From positions 1 through 40,612 of the forward strand of contig CAUHML010000027.1 in NCBI GenBank assembly GCA_959606905.1: a stretch of 40,612 nucleotides of DNA, read 5' to 3'. The first letter of the stretch is position 1. Each line of letters opens with the position of its first letter. This document shows positions 7,347-15,028 of the stretch, piece after piece. Below the pieces are notes generated by a model, which was not told the origin of the DNA, ran no database searches, and saw only the letters and a program-made list of their open reading frames with translations. The DNA is from an uncultured Bacteroides sp. Lineage in GTDB: Bacteria; Bacteroidota; Bacteroidia; Bacteroidales; Bacteroidaceae. The position numbers and the translations under genes were made by a program.

Positions 7347-7995
7347 GATTCTCAACTTCCTTTTTATCGCCTTTATCCAATGAATGATATGACTCATTCA
7401 GATATTTACTATAAAAGAGTAATAAAGCAATGATACCACAACTAATGGCAGCATCTGCAAAATTAAAGATCGGGCTGAAAAATATAAAATGCTCTCCACC
7501 TACGAATGGCAGCCATGCAGGCCAGTTTGTATCTATAATCGGGAAATAAAACATATCCACTACTTTACCATAGAACCAGGTGGAATATCCTCCGCCCTCC
7601 GGCATGAAACTCGCAATCTGTGAATGAGTGCTTTCATTGAAAATAACTCCATAGAATACACTATCTATAATATTACCTAAAGCACCGGTCAGAATCAGAG
7701 CCACACAAACGATATATCCGGTTTTGAAGCCTTTCTTTACAATTTTATATAGATACCAACCGATTAATGCAACTGCAACAATACGGAAAGTAGTCAGGAA
7801 TAATTTCCCGAAAATCTCCATACCGAAAGCCATTCCGTTGTTCTCGGTGAAATAAATATAAAACCAGTCCGTCACACGTATGCTTTCGTGCCAGTACATA
7901 TGAGTTTTAATCCAGATTTTAATGATCTGGTCGATAATCAATACGGAAAAGATAACGATCAGAGCGATTGTTCCCTTCGTGAATAGTTTCTTCAT
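7336..7995 (-). CDS. lspA: Lipoprotein signal peptidase (signal peptidase II)
   Basis: A 219-residue inner-membrane aspartyl protease that cuts the signal peptide of prolipoproteins after lipid attachment. It shows the family motifs TENNGMAFG (49-58) and the two catalytic aspartates, Asp111 in GALGNIID and Asp181 in FNFADAAIS, with four predicted membrane helices. It is longer than the E. coli enzyme (about 164 residues) because some 40 extra residues lie between the catalytic aspartates (about 118-170). The ATG at 7995 is chosen because residues before it (from 8046) lack any family similarity. It lies between the dksA-like gene and a lipoprotein gene, and several lipoprotein substrates are encoded in this same window. 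Confidence 0.95.
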   Translation of the reverse strand: MKKLFTKGTIALIVIFSVLIIDQIIKIWIKTHMYWHESIRVTDWFYIYFTENNGMAFGMEIFGKLFLTTFRIVAVALIGWYLYKIVKKGFKTGYIVCVALILTGALGNIIDSVFYGVIFNESTHSQIASFMPEGGGYSTWFYGKVVDMFYFPIIDTNWPAWLPFVGGEHFIFFSPIFNFADAAISCGIIALLLFYSKYLNESYHSLDKGDKKEVENHEK

Positions 7996-8020
7996 GCGTT
8001 CATTATAAATTAAACATAAC

Positions 8021-8088
8021 GAGCTACAAGTGCCGTGCGTCAACATTGCGCAGCTACTTGTAGCTCGTCACCCGTAGCTTGTGTAGCT
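8021..8088. repeat. Spacer hairpin and GTAGCT repeat cluster between dksA-like and lspA
   Basis: GAGCTACAAGT (8021-8031) and its exact reverse complement ACTTGTAGCTC (8056-8066) can form an 11-bp stem with a 24-nt loop. Two further GTAGCT-containing units follow at 8074-8080 and 8083-8089. There is no T run after the hairpin on the transcribed minus strand, so it does not look like a normal terminator. It may be a REP-like dispersed element or an RNA processing site inside the operon. Confidence 0.6.
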
Positions 8089-8093
8089 ATCTA

Positions 8094-8474
8094 TTATTTT
8101 TTACCACTGTTCTTAGCTTCAATGCTCAATGTCGCATGAGGAACAGCGCGCAGGCGTTCTACCGGAATCAGCTTTCCGGTTTCGCGACAAATGCCATACG
8201 TTTTATTCTCTATGCGTACTAAAGCTGCCTGCAATCCCTGAATAAACTTCAGTTGGCGTTGTGCCAAACGGGTCGTTTCTTCTTTGGAAAGTGTATTAGC
8301 TCCTTCTTCCAACACTTTATATGTAGGAGATGTATCGTCAGTATCATTACCGTCCAATCCCATCAAACTCTTTTTCAACTGTTCATAGTCACGTTGTGCT
8401 AGTTCCAGTTTCTCCATAATAATGGCACGGAATTCTTCAAGTTCCGCATCTGAGTATCTAGTCTTTTCTGCCAT
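8094..8474 (-). CDS. TraR/DksA-family regulator without an intact zinc finger
   Basis: A 126-residue DksA-like protein. Residues 10-90 form the coiled coil, with an acidic turn DGNDTDDTSP (41-50) where DksA puts its RNA-polymerase-active acidic tip. The C-terminal signature YGICRETGKLIPVERLRAVPHAT is that of the DksA zinc-finger domain, but only one of the four zinc cysteines remains (Cys96; the others are Thr, His and Thr-like positions), so zinc binding is unlikely. The family binds the RNA-polymerase secondary channel, often with ppGpp. It follows ileS by 35 bp and precedes lspA, an order common in Bacteroidetes. The target genes cannot be inferred. Confidence 0.88.
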   Translation of the reverse strand: MAEKTRYSDAELEEFRAIIMEKLELAQRDYEQLKKSLMGLDGNDTDDTSPTYKVLEEGANTLSKEETTRLAQRQLKFIQGLQAALVRIENKTYGICRETGKLIPVERLRAVPHATLSIEAKNSGKK

Positions 8475-8509
8475 AATCTTACAATTTTAAAAGGTTAATC
8501 AATATAGTA

Positions 8510-11500
8510 TTAGTCTTTTATCACATTCACAAACAGTGAGAAATCGTCAAAGCTAAGCTCTGTACCGTCTTTCACCTCATCAACAAGTTCAAGAGATGTG
8601 CCTAAAACCTGGTTACAAATATAAGTATTATATTCATTTACCGCATCATCTGTTTGTGTATTTTTCGAGATTGTTATTTTTATTTTATCTGTAATCTCGA
8701 AACCGCTTGATTTACGTATATTTTGTATACGATTTACCAATTCACGGGCAATACCCTCACGACGTAACTCTTCGGTAACTGTAACTTCAAGTGCCACAGT
8801 CAACTTGCCTTCATTAGCAACCAACCAGCCCGGAATATCTTCACTGATAATTTCCACGTCTGAGACTTCGATAACGGCTTCCTCTCCATTCAGGTTCAAA
8901 GTATATTTTCCATTCTTTTCCAGTTCGGAGATTGCTTCCTGCGACATTTCTGCAACGGCAGCAGCTACGGCTTTCATTTGTTTTCCAAATTTCGGCCCCA
9001 GTTTCTTAAAGTCACATTTCACTTTCTTTACCAAGACACCGGCCGCACCGTCTACGAACTTGATTTCTTTCACATTCACCTCGTTCATTATCAGGCTTTT
9101 CACAGCTTCGATATGTGCTTTCTGCTCTTCGTCCAGCACCGGCACCATGATACATTGTAGCGGTTGACGGACTTTTATATTCACTTTACGACGTAATGCC
9201 AATACCATAGAAGTAACGTCCTGTGCCATTTGCATACGGGTTTCCAATTCCTTATTTATCATTTCTTCCTGATATTTAGGGAATTCAGCCAAGTGTACGG
9301 ATACTACATTATCACGTCCTGTTGCTGTAATCAAATCCGTATACAGACGATCTGCATAGAATGGAGAAATGGGGGCCATTAATTTAGCAACCGTTTCAAG
9401 ACACGTATATAATGTCTGATAAGCAGACAGTTTATCTTGTGTAAATTCACCTCCCCAGAAACGTTTACGGTTCAGGCGAACATACCAATTGGATAAGTTA
9501 TCGTTGACAAAGTCGGAAATCAAACGCCCTGCTTTAGTCGGTTCGTATTCGTTATAACAAGTATCTACTTCTTTTATCAGCGTATTCAGTACAGACAAAA
9601 TCCAACGGTCGATTTCCGGACGTTCTGCCATAGGCACATCAGCTTCTTTATACTCAAATCCGTCTACATTGGCATAAAGTGCAAAGAACGAGTAGGTATT
9701 ATATAAAGTACCAAAGAACTTACGACGAACTTCTTCCACTCCTTCTACGTCGAACTTCAAATTATCCCACGGAGAAGAATTGGTAATCATGTACCAACGT
9801 AACGGATCGGAACCGTACTTTTCAATAGTCGTGAACGGATCGACAGCATTATTAAGGCGTTTGGACATTTTATTACCATTCTTATCGAGTACCAGCCCAT
9901 TAGAAATAACCGCTTTATAGGATACACTATCAAATACCATAGTAGCAATAGCGTGCAATGTAAAGAACCAACCACGTGTCTGGTCTACTCCTTCAGCGAT
10001 AAAATCAGCCGGATATACCTGACGGCTATCCAACAGTTCTTTATTTTCGAACGGGTAATGAATCTGCGCATAAGGCATAGCACCCGAGTCGAACCATACG
10101 TCGATCAAGTCGGATTCACGTTTCATTGGCTGACCGTCTTTCGATACTAATATAATATCATCTACATAAGGACGGTGGAGGTCAATCTTATCATAATTTT
10201 CTTCAGTATATTCGCCGGGTACAAAACCTCTCTCTTTGTAAGGATTGGACTTCATAAATCCGGCAGCTACCGATTTTTCTATTTCATTGTATAATTCCTC
10301 TACTGACTCAATACACAATTCACCTGTACCGTCTTCCGTACGCCAGATAGGTAGCGGAGTACCCCAATAACGTGAACGGCTCAGGTTCCAGTCATTCAGA
10401 TTTTCCAGCCATTTTCCAAAACGTCCCGTTCCGGTAGATTCCGGTTTCCAGTTGATAGTCTTGTTCAGTTCCATCATACGCTCTTTGCAAGCTGTAGAAC
10501 GGATAAACCAGCTATCCAACGGATAATAAAGTACCGGCTTATCTGTACGCCAGCAGTGCGGATAGTTGTGGACATGCTTTTCTATTTTGAATGCCTGATT
10601 GTTTGCTTTCATCATCATAGCCAGAACAATATCCAGAGATTCGGCGGCTTGGGCAGCTTTCTCATCATATTTTCCGTCTATCATAAACACAGGATTGTAG
10701 GCGTTTTTCACCCATGCACCTTGATATTCCTTGTATTTTTCTACATCCACACATTCTTTTACAAAATTCTCGTCCAGTTCATTCAACAGGTAGAATTTAC
10801 CAGTCAGGTCTACCATTGGACGAGTTTCGCCTCTCTTATTAATCATAAAAAGCGACGGTATTCCCGCAGCACGTGCCACGTTTGCGTCGTCTGCACCAAA
10901 TGTCGGTGCGATATGGACAATTCCCGTACCATCTTCTGTAGTTACATAGTCGCCCGGAATTACACGGAATGCCTTATTACTAGCCTTCCAATCACCGTCT
11001 TCTGACACTTCAACCGGTTTTACCCACGGAATCAGTTGCTCATATTCCATGCCAATAAGGTCAGTACCTTTGTATTCGGCGATTACTTTAAATGGAACCA
11101 GTTTATCTCCTGCCTTATAATCTTCCAATTTCAAGTCAGCAGCTTTGGGGTTGAAAAGAGCATTCAACAAAGCCTTTGCCAAAACAACCGTGATAGGTTC
11201 TCCGGTATAAGCGTTATAGGATTGCACAGCAACATAATCAATTTTCGGTCCTACACAAAGTGCTGTATTTGAAGGCAATGTCCAAGGAGTAGTTGTCCAT
11301 GCTATAAAATAGGGAGTTCCCCACTCTGTCATTTCCGGTTTAGGATTCTTCATCTTAAACTGAGCAACCACTGTCGTATCTTTTACGTCACGATAACAAC
11401 CCGGCTGATTCAATTCGTGCGAACTTAATCCTGTTCCGGCAGCCGGAGAATATGGCTGGATAGTATATCCTTTATATAACAGTCCTTTTTTGTACAACTG

Positions 11501-11998
11501 CTTCAGCAACCACCACAATGTTTCGATATAACGATTATCATACGTGATATATGGATGTTTCATATCCACCCAATACCCCATTTGATGCGTCAAATCTTCC
11601 CATTCTTTGGTGTATTTCATTACGTCTTTACGACAAGCTGCATTGTAGTCGGCCACAGAGATTTTCTTACCAATATCCTCTTTTGTGATGCCTAATGCTT
11701 TTTCCACACTAAGTTCCACAGGCAGTCCGTGCGTATCCCAACCGGCTTTACGCTTCACCTGATAACCTTTCATTGTTTTGTAACGGCAGAAAATGTCTTT
11801 AATGGTACGAGCCATTACATGGTGAATACCCGGCATTCCATTAGCCGAGGGAGGTCCTTCGAAAAATACAAACGAAGGACAGCCATCACGTTCTGTCATA
11901 CTCTTGGCGAAAACTTTGTTTTCGTCCCACTTCTTCAGTACATCTTTGTTCACCTGCGAAAGGTCAAACTGCGAATATTCAGTAAATCTCTTACCCAT
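8510..11998 (-). CDS. ileS: Isoleucyl-tRNA synthetase, type 2 (eukaryote-like)
   Basis: A 1162-residue class I aminoacyl-tRNA synthetase that charges tRNA-Ile. The catalytic core contains PPSANGMPGIHH (residues 49-60), where the usual HIGH signature is replaced by GIHH (57-60), and the KMSKR signature at 710-714. The editing domain is inserted between them (TTPWTLPSNTALCVGP). The text GLSSHELN and the long C-terminus without a zinc-ribbon cysteine set mark the type 2 (eukaryotic-like) form, which is intrinsically tolerant of mupirocin. It is the first gene of the operon ileS-dksA-like-lspA-DUF4296-hypothetical. The start at 11998 gives the family's usual N-terminus (MGKRFTEYSQFDL). Confidence 0.97.
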   Translation of the reverse strand: MGKRFTEYSQFDLSQVNKDVLKKWDENKVFAKSMTERDGCPSFVFFEGPPSANGMPGIHHVMARTIKDIFCRYKTMKGYQVKRKAGWDTHGLPVELSVEKALGITKEDIGKKISVADYNAACRKDVMKYTKEWEDLTHQMGYWVDMKHPYITYDNRYIETLWWLLKQLYKKGLLYKGYTIQPYSPAAGTGLSSHELNQPGCYRDVKDTTVVAQFKMKNPKPEMTEWGTPYFIAWTTTPWTLPSNTALCVGPKIDYVAVQSYNAYTGEPITVVLAKALLNALFNPKAADLKLEDYKAGDKLVPFKVIAEYKGTDLIGMEYEQLIPWVKPVEVSEDGDWKASNKAFRVIPGDYVTTEDGTGIVHIAPTFGADDANVARAAGIPSLFMINKRGETRPMVDLTGKFYLLNELDENFVKECVDVEKYKEYQGAWVKNAYNPVFMIDGKYDEKAAQAAESLDIVLAMMMKANNQAFKIEKHVHNYPHCWRTDKPVLYYPLDSWFIRSTACKERMMELNKTINWKPESTGTGRFGKWLENLNDWNLSRSRYWGTPLPIWRTEDGTGELCIESVEELYNEIEKSVAAGFMKSNPYKERGFVPGEYTEENYDKIDLHRPYVDDIILVSKDGQPMKRESDLIDVWFDSGAMPYAQIHYPFENKELLDSRQVYPADFIAEGVDQTRGWFFTLHAIATMVFDSVSYKAVISNGLVLDKNGNKMSKRLNNAVDPFTTIEKYGSDPLRWYMITNSSPWDNLKFDVEGVEEVRRKFFGTLYNTYSFFALYANVDGFEYKEADVPMAERPEIDRWILSVLNTLIKEVDTCYNEYEPTKAGRLISDFVNDNLSNWYVRLNRKRFWGGEFTQDKLSAYQTLYTCLETVAKLMAPISPFYADRLYTDLITATGRDNVVSVHLAEFPKYQEEMINKELETRMQMAQDVTSMVLALRRKVNIKVRQPLQCIMVPVLDEEQKAHIEAVKSLIMNEVNVKEIKFVDGAAGVLVKKVKCDFKKLGPKFGKQMKAVAAAVAEMSQEAISELEKNGKYTLNLNGEEAVIEVSDVEIISEDIPGWLVANEGKLTVALEVTVTEELRREGIARELVNRIQNIRKSSGFEITDKIKITISKNTQTDDAVNEYNTYICNQVLGTSLELVDEVKDGTELSFDDFSLFVNVIKD

Positions 11999-12063
11999 AG
12001 CTGTATCTACGATTTTACTATTTACAATTTACAATTTGAGGGGTATCCCCATTTTTAAGGGTG

Positions 12064-12097
12064 CAAATTTACAAAAACATTTGTTTAGTTGAGCAAA
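12064..12097 (-). promoter_or_regulatory. Promoter of the ileS operon
   Basis: On the minus strand TAAATTTG (12071-12064) is a perfect -7 box, with TTTG at 12097-12094, 22 bp upstream. The leader of about 60 nt contains the small GGGGTATCCCC hairpin (about 12039-12050) and short TTGTAAA repeats. No T-box is recognisable. Confidence 0.6.
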
Positions 12098-12208
12098 AAG
12101 CTAAGACTTTTAATCGGAATCATGTGAAGTTAACGATTATAAATAGCTGTCGGCCTAAACAAAACGGAAATCTCCTTGTTTTAGTGGGAAATAAAAAAGC
12201 ACTCAATT

Positions 12209-13258
12209 ATGAATTACGGTATCAGTATTTTATTCAGAGCAATCCCTTTGGCGATGGCACTCTTTTGCTTCGGATACGGAGCGTTTATTTATGGTTATGG
12301 AGATGCAGGAAACCGGGTCGTAGCAGGTCCTGTCGTGTTTTCACTTGGTATGATATGTATTGCACTGTTTTGTACAGCTGCCACTATTATCCGGCAAATC
12401 ATACATACCTATAATGAAACAACAAAATACATTTTACCTATTGTAGGATATTTGGCAGCTCTAATCACTGTTATTAGTGGTATCTGTATTTTCAGTAATG
12501 CGACCTCTCCTTCCGCCTTTGTCGCAGGTCATGTAATAACCGGTGTAGGATTTATCACGGCTTGCGTAGCTACTGCCGCTACCTCTTCTACCCGATTCTC
12601 TTTGATTCCGGAAAACTCTAAAGCAACAGGAAATGAGGTCCCACAAGGAGCGTTTTCTGTGGGTCAGAGACGAGCAATGATCATTCTTGCAATCGTCATA
12701 TCTATTATTGCATGGGTATGGGCATTCGTTTTATTAGGCAACAGCCACTCTCATCCTGCTTATTTTGTCGCAGGACACGTAATGGTAGGGCTTGCTTGTA
12801 TTTGTACCAGCCTCATAGCATTGGTGGCTACTATTGCTCGTCAGGTGCGAAATGATTATTCGGAAAAAGAACGGAATAAATGGCCGAAACTAGTTTTATT
12901 AATGGGATCTATTTCTTTTGTATGGGGATTATTCGTTATTTTGGCAGATTCGGGGAGTGCAAACGGTACCACCGGATATATCATGCTTGGACTGGGTCTT
13001 GTATGTTATAGTATTTCCAGTAAAGTAATTCTGTTGGCAAAGATATGGAGACGGGAATTTAAACTAGCCAACCGCATCCCTATGATTCCGGTATTAACAG
13101 CATTGACTTGTTTATTCCTGGCTGCTTTCGTATTCGAACTCGCTACCGTACATGCAGATTATTTCATTCCGGCACGTGTTCTAGTAGGATTAGGGGCTAT
13201 CTGCTTCACACTATTTTCTATCGTTAGCATACTGGAAAGCGGTACTTCTTCTAAATAA
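12209..13258 (+). CDS. yhiM: YhiM-like inner membrane protein (DUF2776)
   Basis: A 349-residue integral membrane protein with about ten helices. It matches E. coli YhiM (DUF2776) over its full length, including the near-identical C-terminus (IPxRVLVGLGAICFTLFSIVSILE). E. coli YhiM is linked to survival in acid; its biochemical role is unknown. A motif of the form F-V-A-G-H-V-x-x-G-L-x-x-I-C recurs five times (about residues 37-50, 104-119, 187-199, 254-266, 319-332), each at the start of a membrane helix, so the protein is built from five repeats of roughly 70 residues. It is monocistronic and divergent from ileS. Such close similarity to a proteobacterial family may reflect old transfer. Confidence 0.88.
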   Translation: MNYGISILFRAIPLAMALFCFGYGAFIYGYGDAGNRVVAGPVVFSLGMICIALFCTAATIIRQIIHTYNETTKYILPIVGYLAALITVISGICIFSNATSPSAFVAGHVITGVGFITACVATAATSSTRFSLIPENSKATGNEVPQGAFSVGQRRAMIILAIVISIIAWVWAFVLLGNSHSHPAYFVAGHVMVGLACICTSLIALVATIARQVRNDYSEKERNKWPKLVLLMGSISFVWGLFVILADSGSANGTTGYIMLGLGLVCYSISSKVILLAKIWRREFKLANRIPMIPVLTALTCLFLAAFVFELATVHADYFIPARVLVGLGAICFTLFSIVSILESGTSSK

Positions 13259-13262
13259 AAAT

Positions 13263-13342
13263 ATAGCGTCACTATCCTAAACACATAGTGACGCTATTCG
13301 AGATATATGGTGACGCTATTTTAACGGGATAACGTCACTATT
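13263..13342. terminator. Bidirectional terminator region with four GTCACTA-type motifs
   Basis: A perfect 13-bp inverted repeat (13263-13275 with 13285-13297, 9-nt loop) follows the yhiM stop codon. A second partial pair follows: GGTGACG at 13309-13315 with CGTCACT at 13333-13339, then a T-rich run. All four arms share the same core (AGTGACG/CGTCACT). It lies between two convergent genes. Confidence 0.7.
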
Positions 13343-14881
13343 TTATTTTTTTAATTTCACTTCATAGACATCATTTCTACGATCTTTCAAATTGCGTACA
13401 CTACCGTATGTATGTAACGCACTCAATAAATCCAGATCGACATCCGAAACCAATATCATTTCTGTATTCGGAGTCGCTTCCGCTCGTTTTCCGTCTGTCG
13501 GAAAAGCAAAATCACACGGAGTAAATACACCCGATTGGGCATACTGAATATCCATATTGTGTACGCGGGGGAGATTTCCCACGCTGCCTGCAATGACAAC
13601 AAAACATTCATTTTCGATCGCACGCGCCTGAGCACAGACACGAACGCGGGAATAGGCATTTTGTGTATCCGTCAGGAAAGGTACAAACAATATCTGCATT
13701 CCTTGATCTGCCATTAGCCGGGAGAGTTCCGGAAACTCTACATCATAGCAAATCAAAACACCAATCTTAGCACAATCTGTATCAAAGGTTTGTAGTAATT
13801 TTCCCCCACTCAACCCCCAACTCTTGATTTCATCCGGAGTGACGTGCATTTTTTCATACATTTCGTATGTTCCGTCGCGACGGCAAAGGAATCCTACATT
13901 ATAAAGCAGCCCGTCTTCTTTCACATAGGGCATACTACCGGTAATAATGTTTATATTATAGCTAATAGCCAGATTTATAAACCGATCACGAATCTCATCG
14001 GTATATTTTGCCAATCCGCGAATAGCCTGCGATTCTCCTTTATCATTATACTTCGACATTAAAGGCGCATTAAAGTATTCCGGGAAAAGAACAAAATCAC
14101 TTTTATAGTCTGATACTGCATCTACAAAAAATTCTACCTGTTCGAACAGATCATCCAGTGTTTTATAACTACGCATCTGCCATTGTACCAAACCTACGCG
14201 AACAGTAGTTTTTGGATTGATATATTCTTGTGTAGGAGGTTGATAATAGATATTATCCCACTGTAACAAACAGGCATAATGTTTAGACTCCTCATCATTC
14301 GGCAAATAATTAGTCATTACCTTGCGGACATGGAAATCATTTGATAATTGGAACGTAAGCACCGGATCGTAAATATCACGTTGACGTACCCGTTCGATAT
14401 ATTCTTTTGGACGCATCTTGTCAGCATATTTATGATAATTCGGAATACGGCCGCCGAACATAATGGCTTTCAGGTTCAATGTTTCGCATAGTTCTTTGCG
14501 ATATTCATACATACGTCGCGCCAGACGCAATCCGCGATATCCGGGGTGAATAAATACCTCTATGCCATACAGAATATTCCCCTCAGGATTATGCGTATTA
14601 AATGTTTCCTTACCCGTGACTTGTGCATACGTATGGTCATTCTTCACCTTATCATAATCAACAATAATAGAAAGAGCGCAACCTACAATTTTGTCGTCAA
14701 CCACTGTAACAATCTGTCCTTCCGGAAAAATATTGATTAATTTCTGAATCTGTTTATGGGTCCAGAACACATCGCTACCGTCAGAATAAACACGAGTAAA
14801 CGATTGGGATAATTGTGCGTAATCTTCTATTTGAAGATTACGTATCTGCACTTTATTAATTTTAATCGGATGTTGTTCCAT
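13343..14881 (-). CDS. GNAT acetyltransferase - nitrilase-family amidohydrolase fusion
   Basis: A 512-residue two-domain enzyme. Residues about 10-215 form a GNAT domain (acetyl-CoA binding around IHPGYRGLRLARRMYEY). Residues about 226-510 form a carbon-nitrogen hydrolase domain with the complete triad: Glu268 in FPEYF, Lys344 in EKMHVTPDE and Cys378 in LICYDVEFPE. This arrangement is that of the Rim1-like nitrilase branch; substrates are unknown, and a coupled amide hydrolysis/acetyl transfer is only a guess. The ATG at 14881 (MEQHPIKI) is preferred to an upstream one at 14914, which lies on top of the -7 promoter box. Confidence 0.9.
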   Translation of the reverse strand: MEQHPIKINKVQIRNLQIEDYAQLSQSFTRVYSDGSDVFWTHKQIQKLINIFPEGQIVTVVDDKIVGCALSIIVDYDKVKNDHTYAQVTGKETFNTHNPEGNILYGIEVFIHPGYRGLRLARRMYEYRKELCETLNLKAIMFGGRIPNYHKYADKMRPKEYIERVRQRDIYDPVLTFQLSNDFHVRKVMTNYLPNDEESKHYACLLQWDNIYYQPPTQEYINPKTTVRVGLVQWQMRSYKTLDDLFEQVEFFVDAVSDYKSDFVLFPEYFNAPLMSKYNDKGESQAIRGLAKYTDEIRDRFINLAISYNINIITGSMPYVKEDGLLYNVGFLCRRDGTYEMYEKMHVTPDEIKSWGLSGGKLLQTFDTDCAKIGVLICYDVEFPELSRLMADQGMQILFVPFLTDTQNAYSRVRVCAQARAIENECFVVIAGSVGNLPRVHNMDIQYAQSGVFTPCDFAFPTDGKRAEATPNTEMILVSDVDLDLLSALHTYGSVRNLKDRRNDVYEVKLKK

Positions 14882-14911
14882 AACAATACGTGTTTTTATA
14901 TAAAGACAGTG

Positions 14912-14919
14912 CAAAGGTA
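14912..14919 (-). promoter_or_regulatory. -7 promoter box of the GNAT-nitrilase gene
   Basis: The minus strand reads TACCTTTG, a perfect TAnnTTTG box ending 31 bp before the start codon. A TTTG at 14948-14945 is 25 bp upstream, longer than usual. Confidence 0.6.
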
Positions 14920-14960
14920 CAGCTTATCCTCATATATTGTTCTCCAAAGATAAGAAAATA

Positions 14961-15007
14961 AAAATCCGTAAATCACAGATTCCTATATCTGCTGATTTAC
15001 GGATTTT
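14961..15007 (-). terminator. Terminator of the xylose operon
   Basis: A perfect 15-bp stem (14961-14975 with 14993-15007), extended by CAGAT/ATCTG inside with one bulged base. On the minus strand it is followed by TATTTTCTT. It begins 22 bp after the xylE stop codon and separates xylE from the nitrilase promoter. Confidence 0.88.
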
Positions 15008-15028
15008 CCACAAGAGATATTATCTGAT

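Noticed and set aside
7996..8046. Longer N-terminus for lspA
   Set aside because: The 17 extra residues lack family similarity and overlap the repeat hairpin in the spacer.
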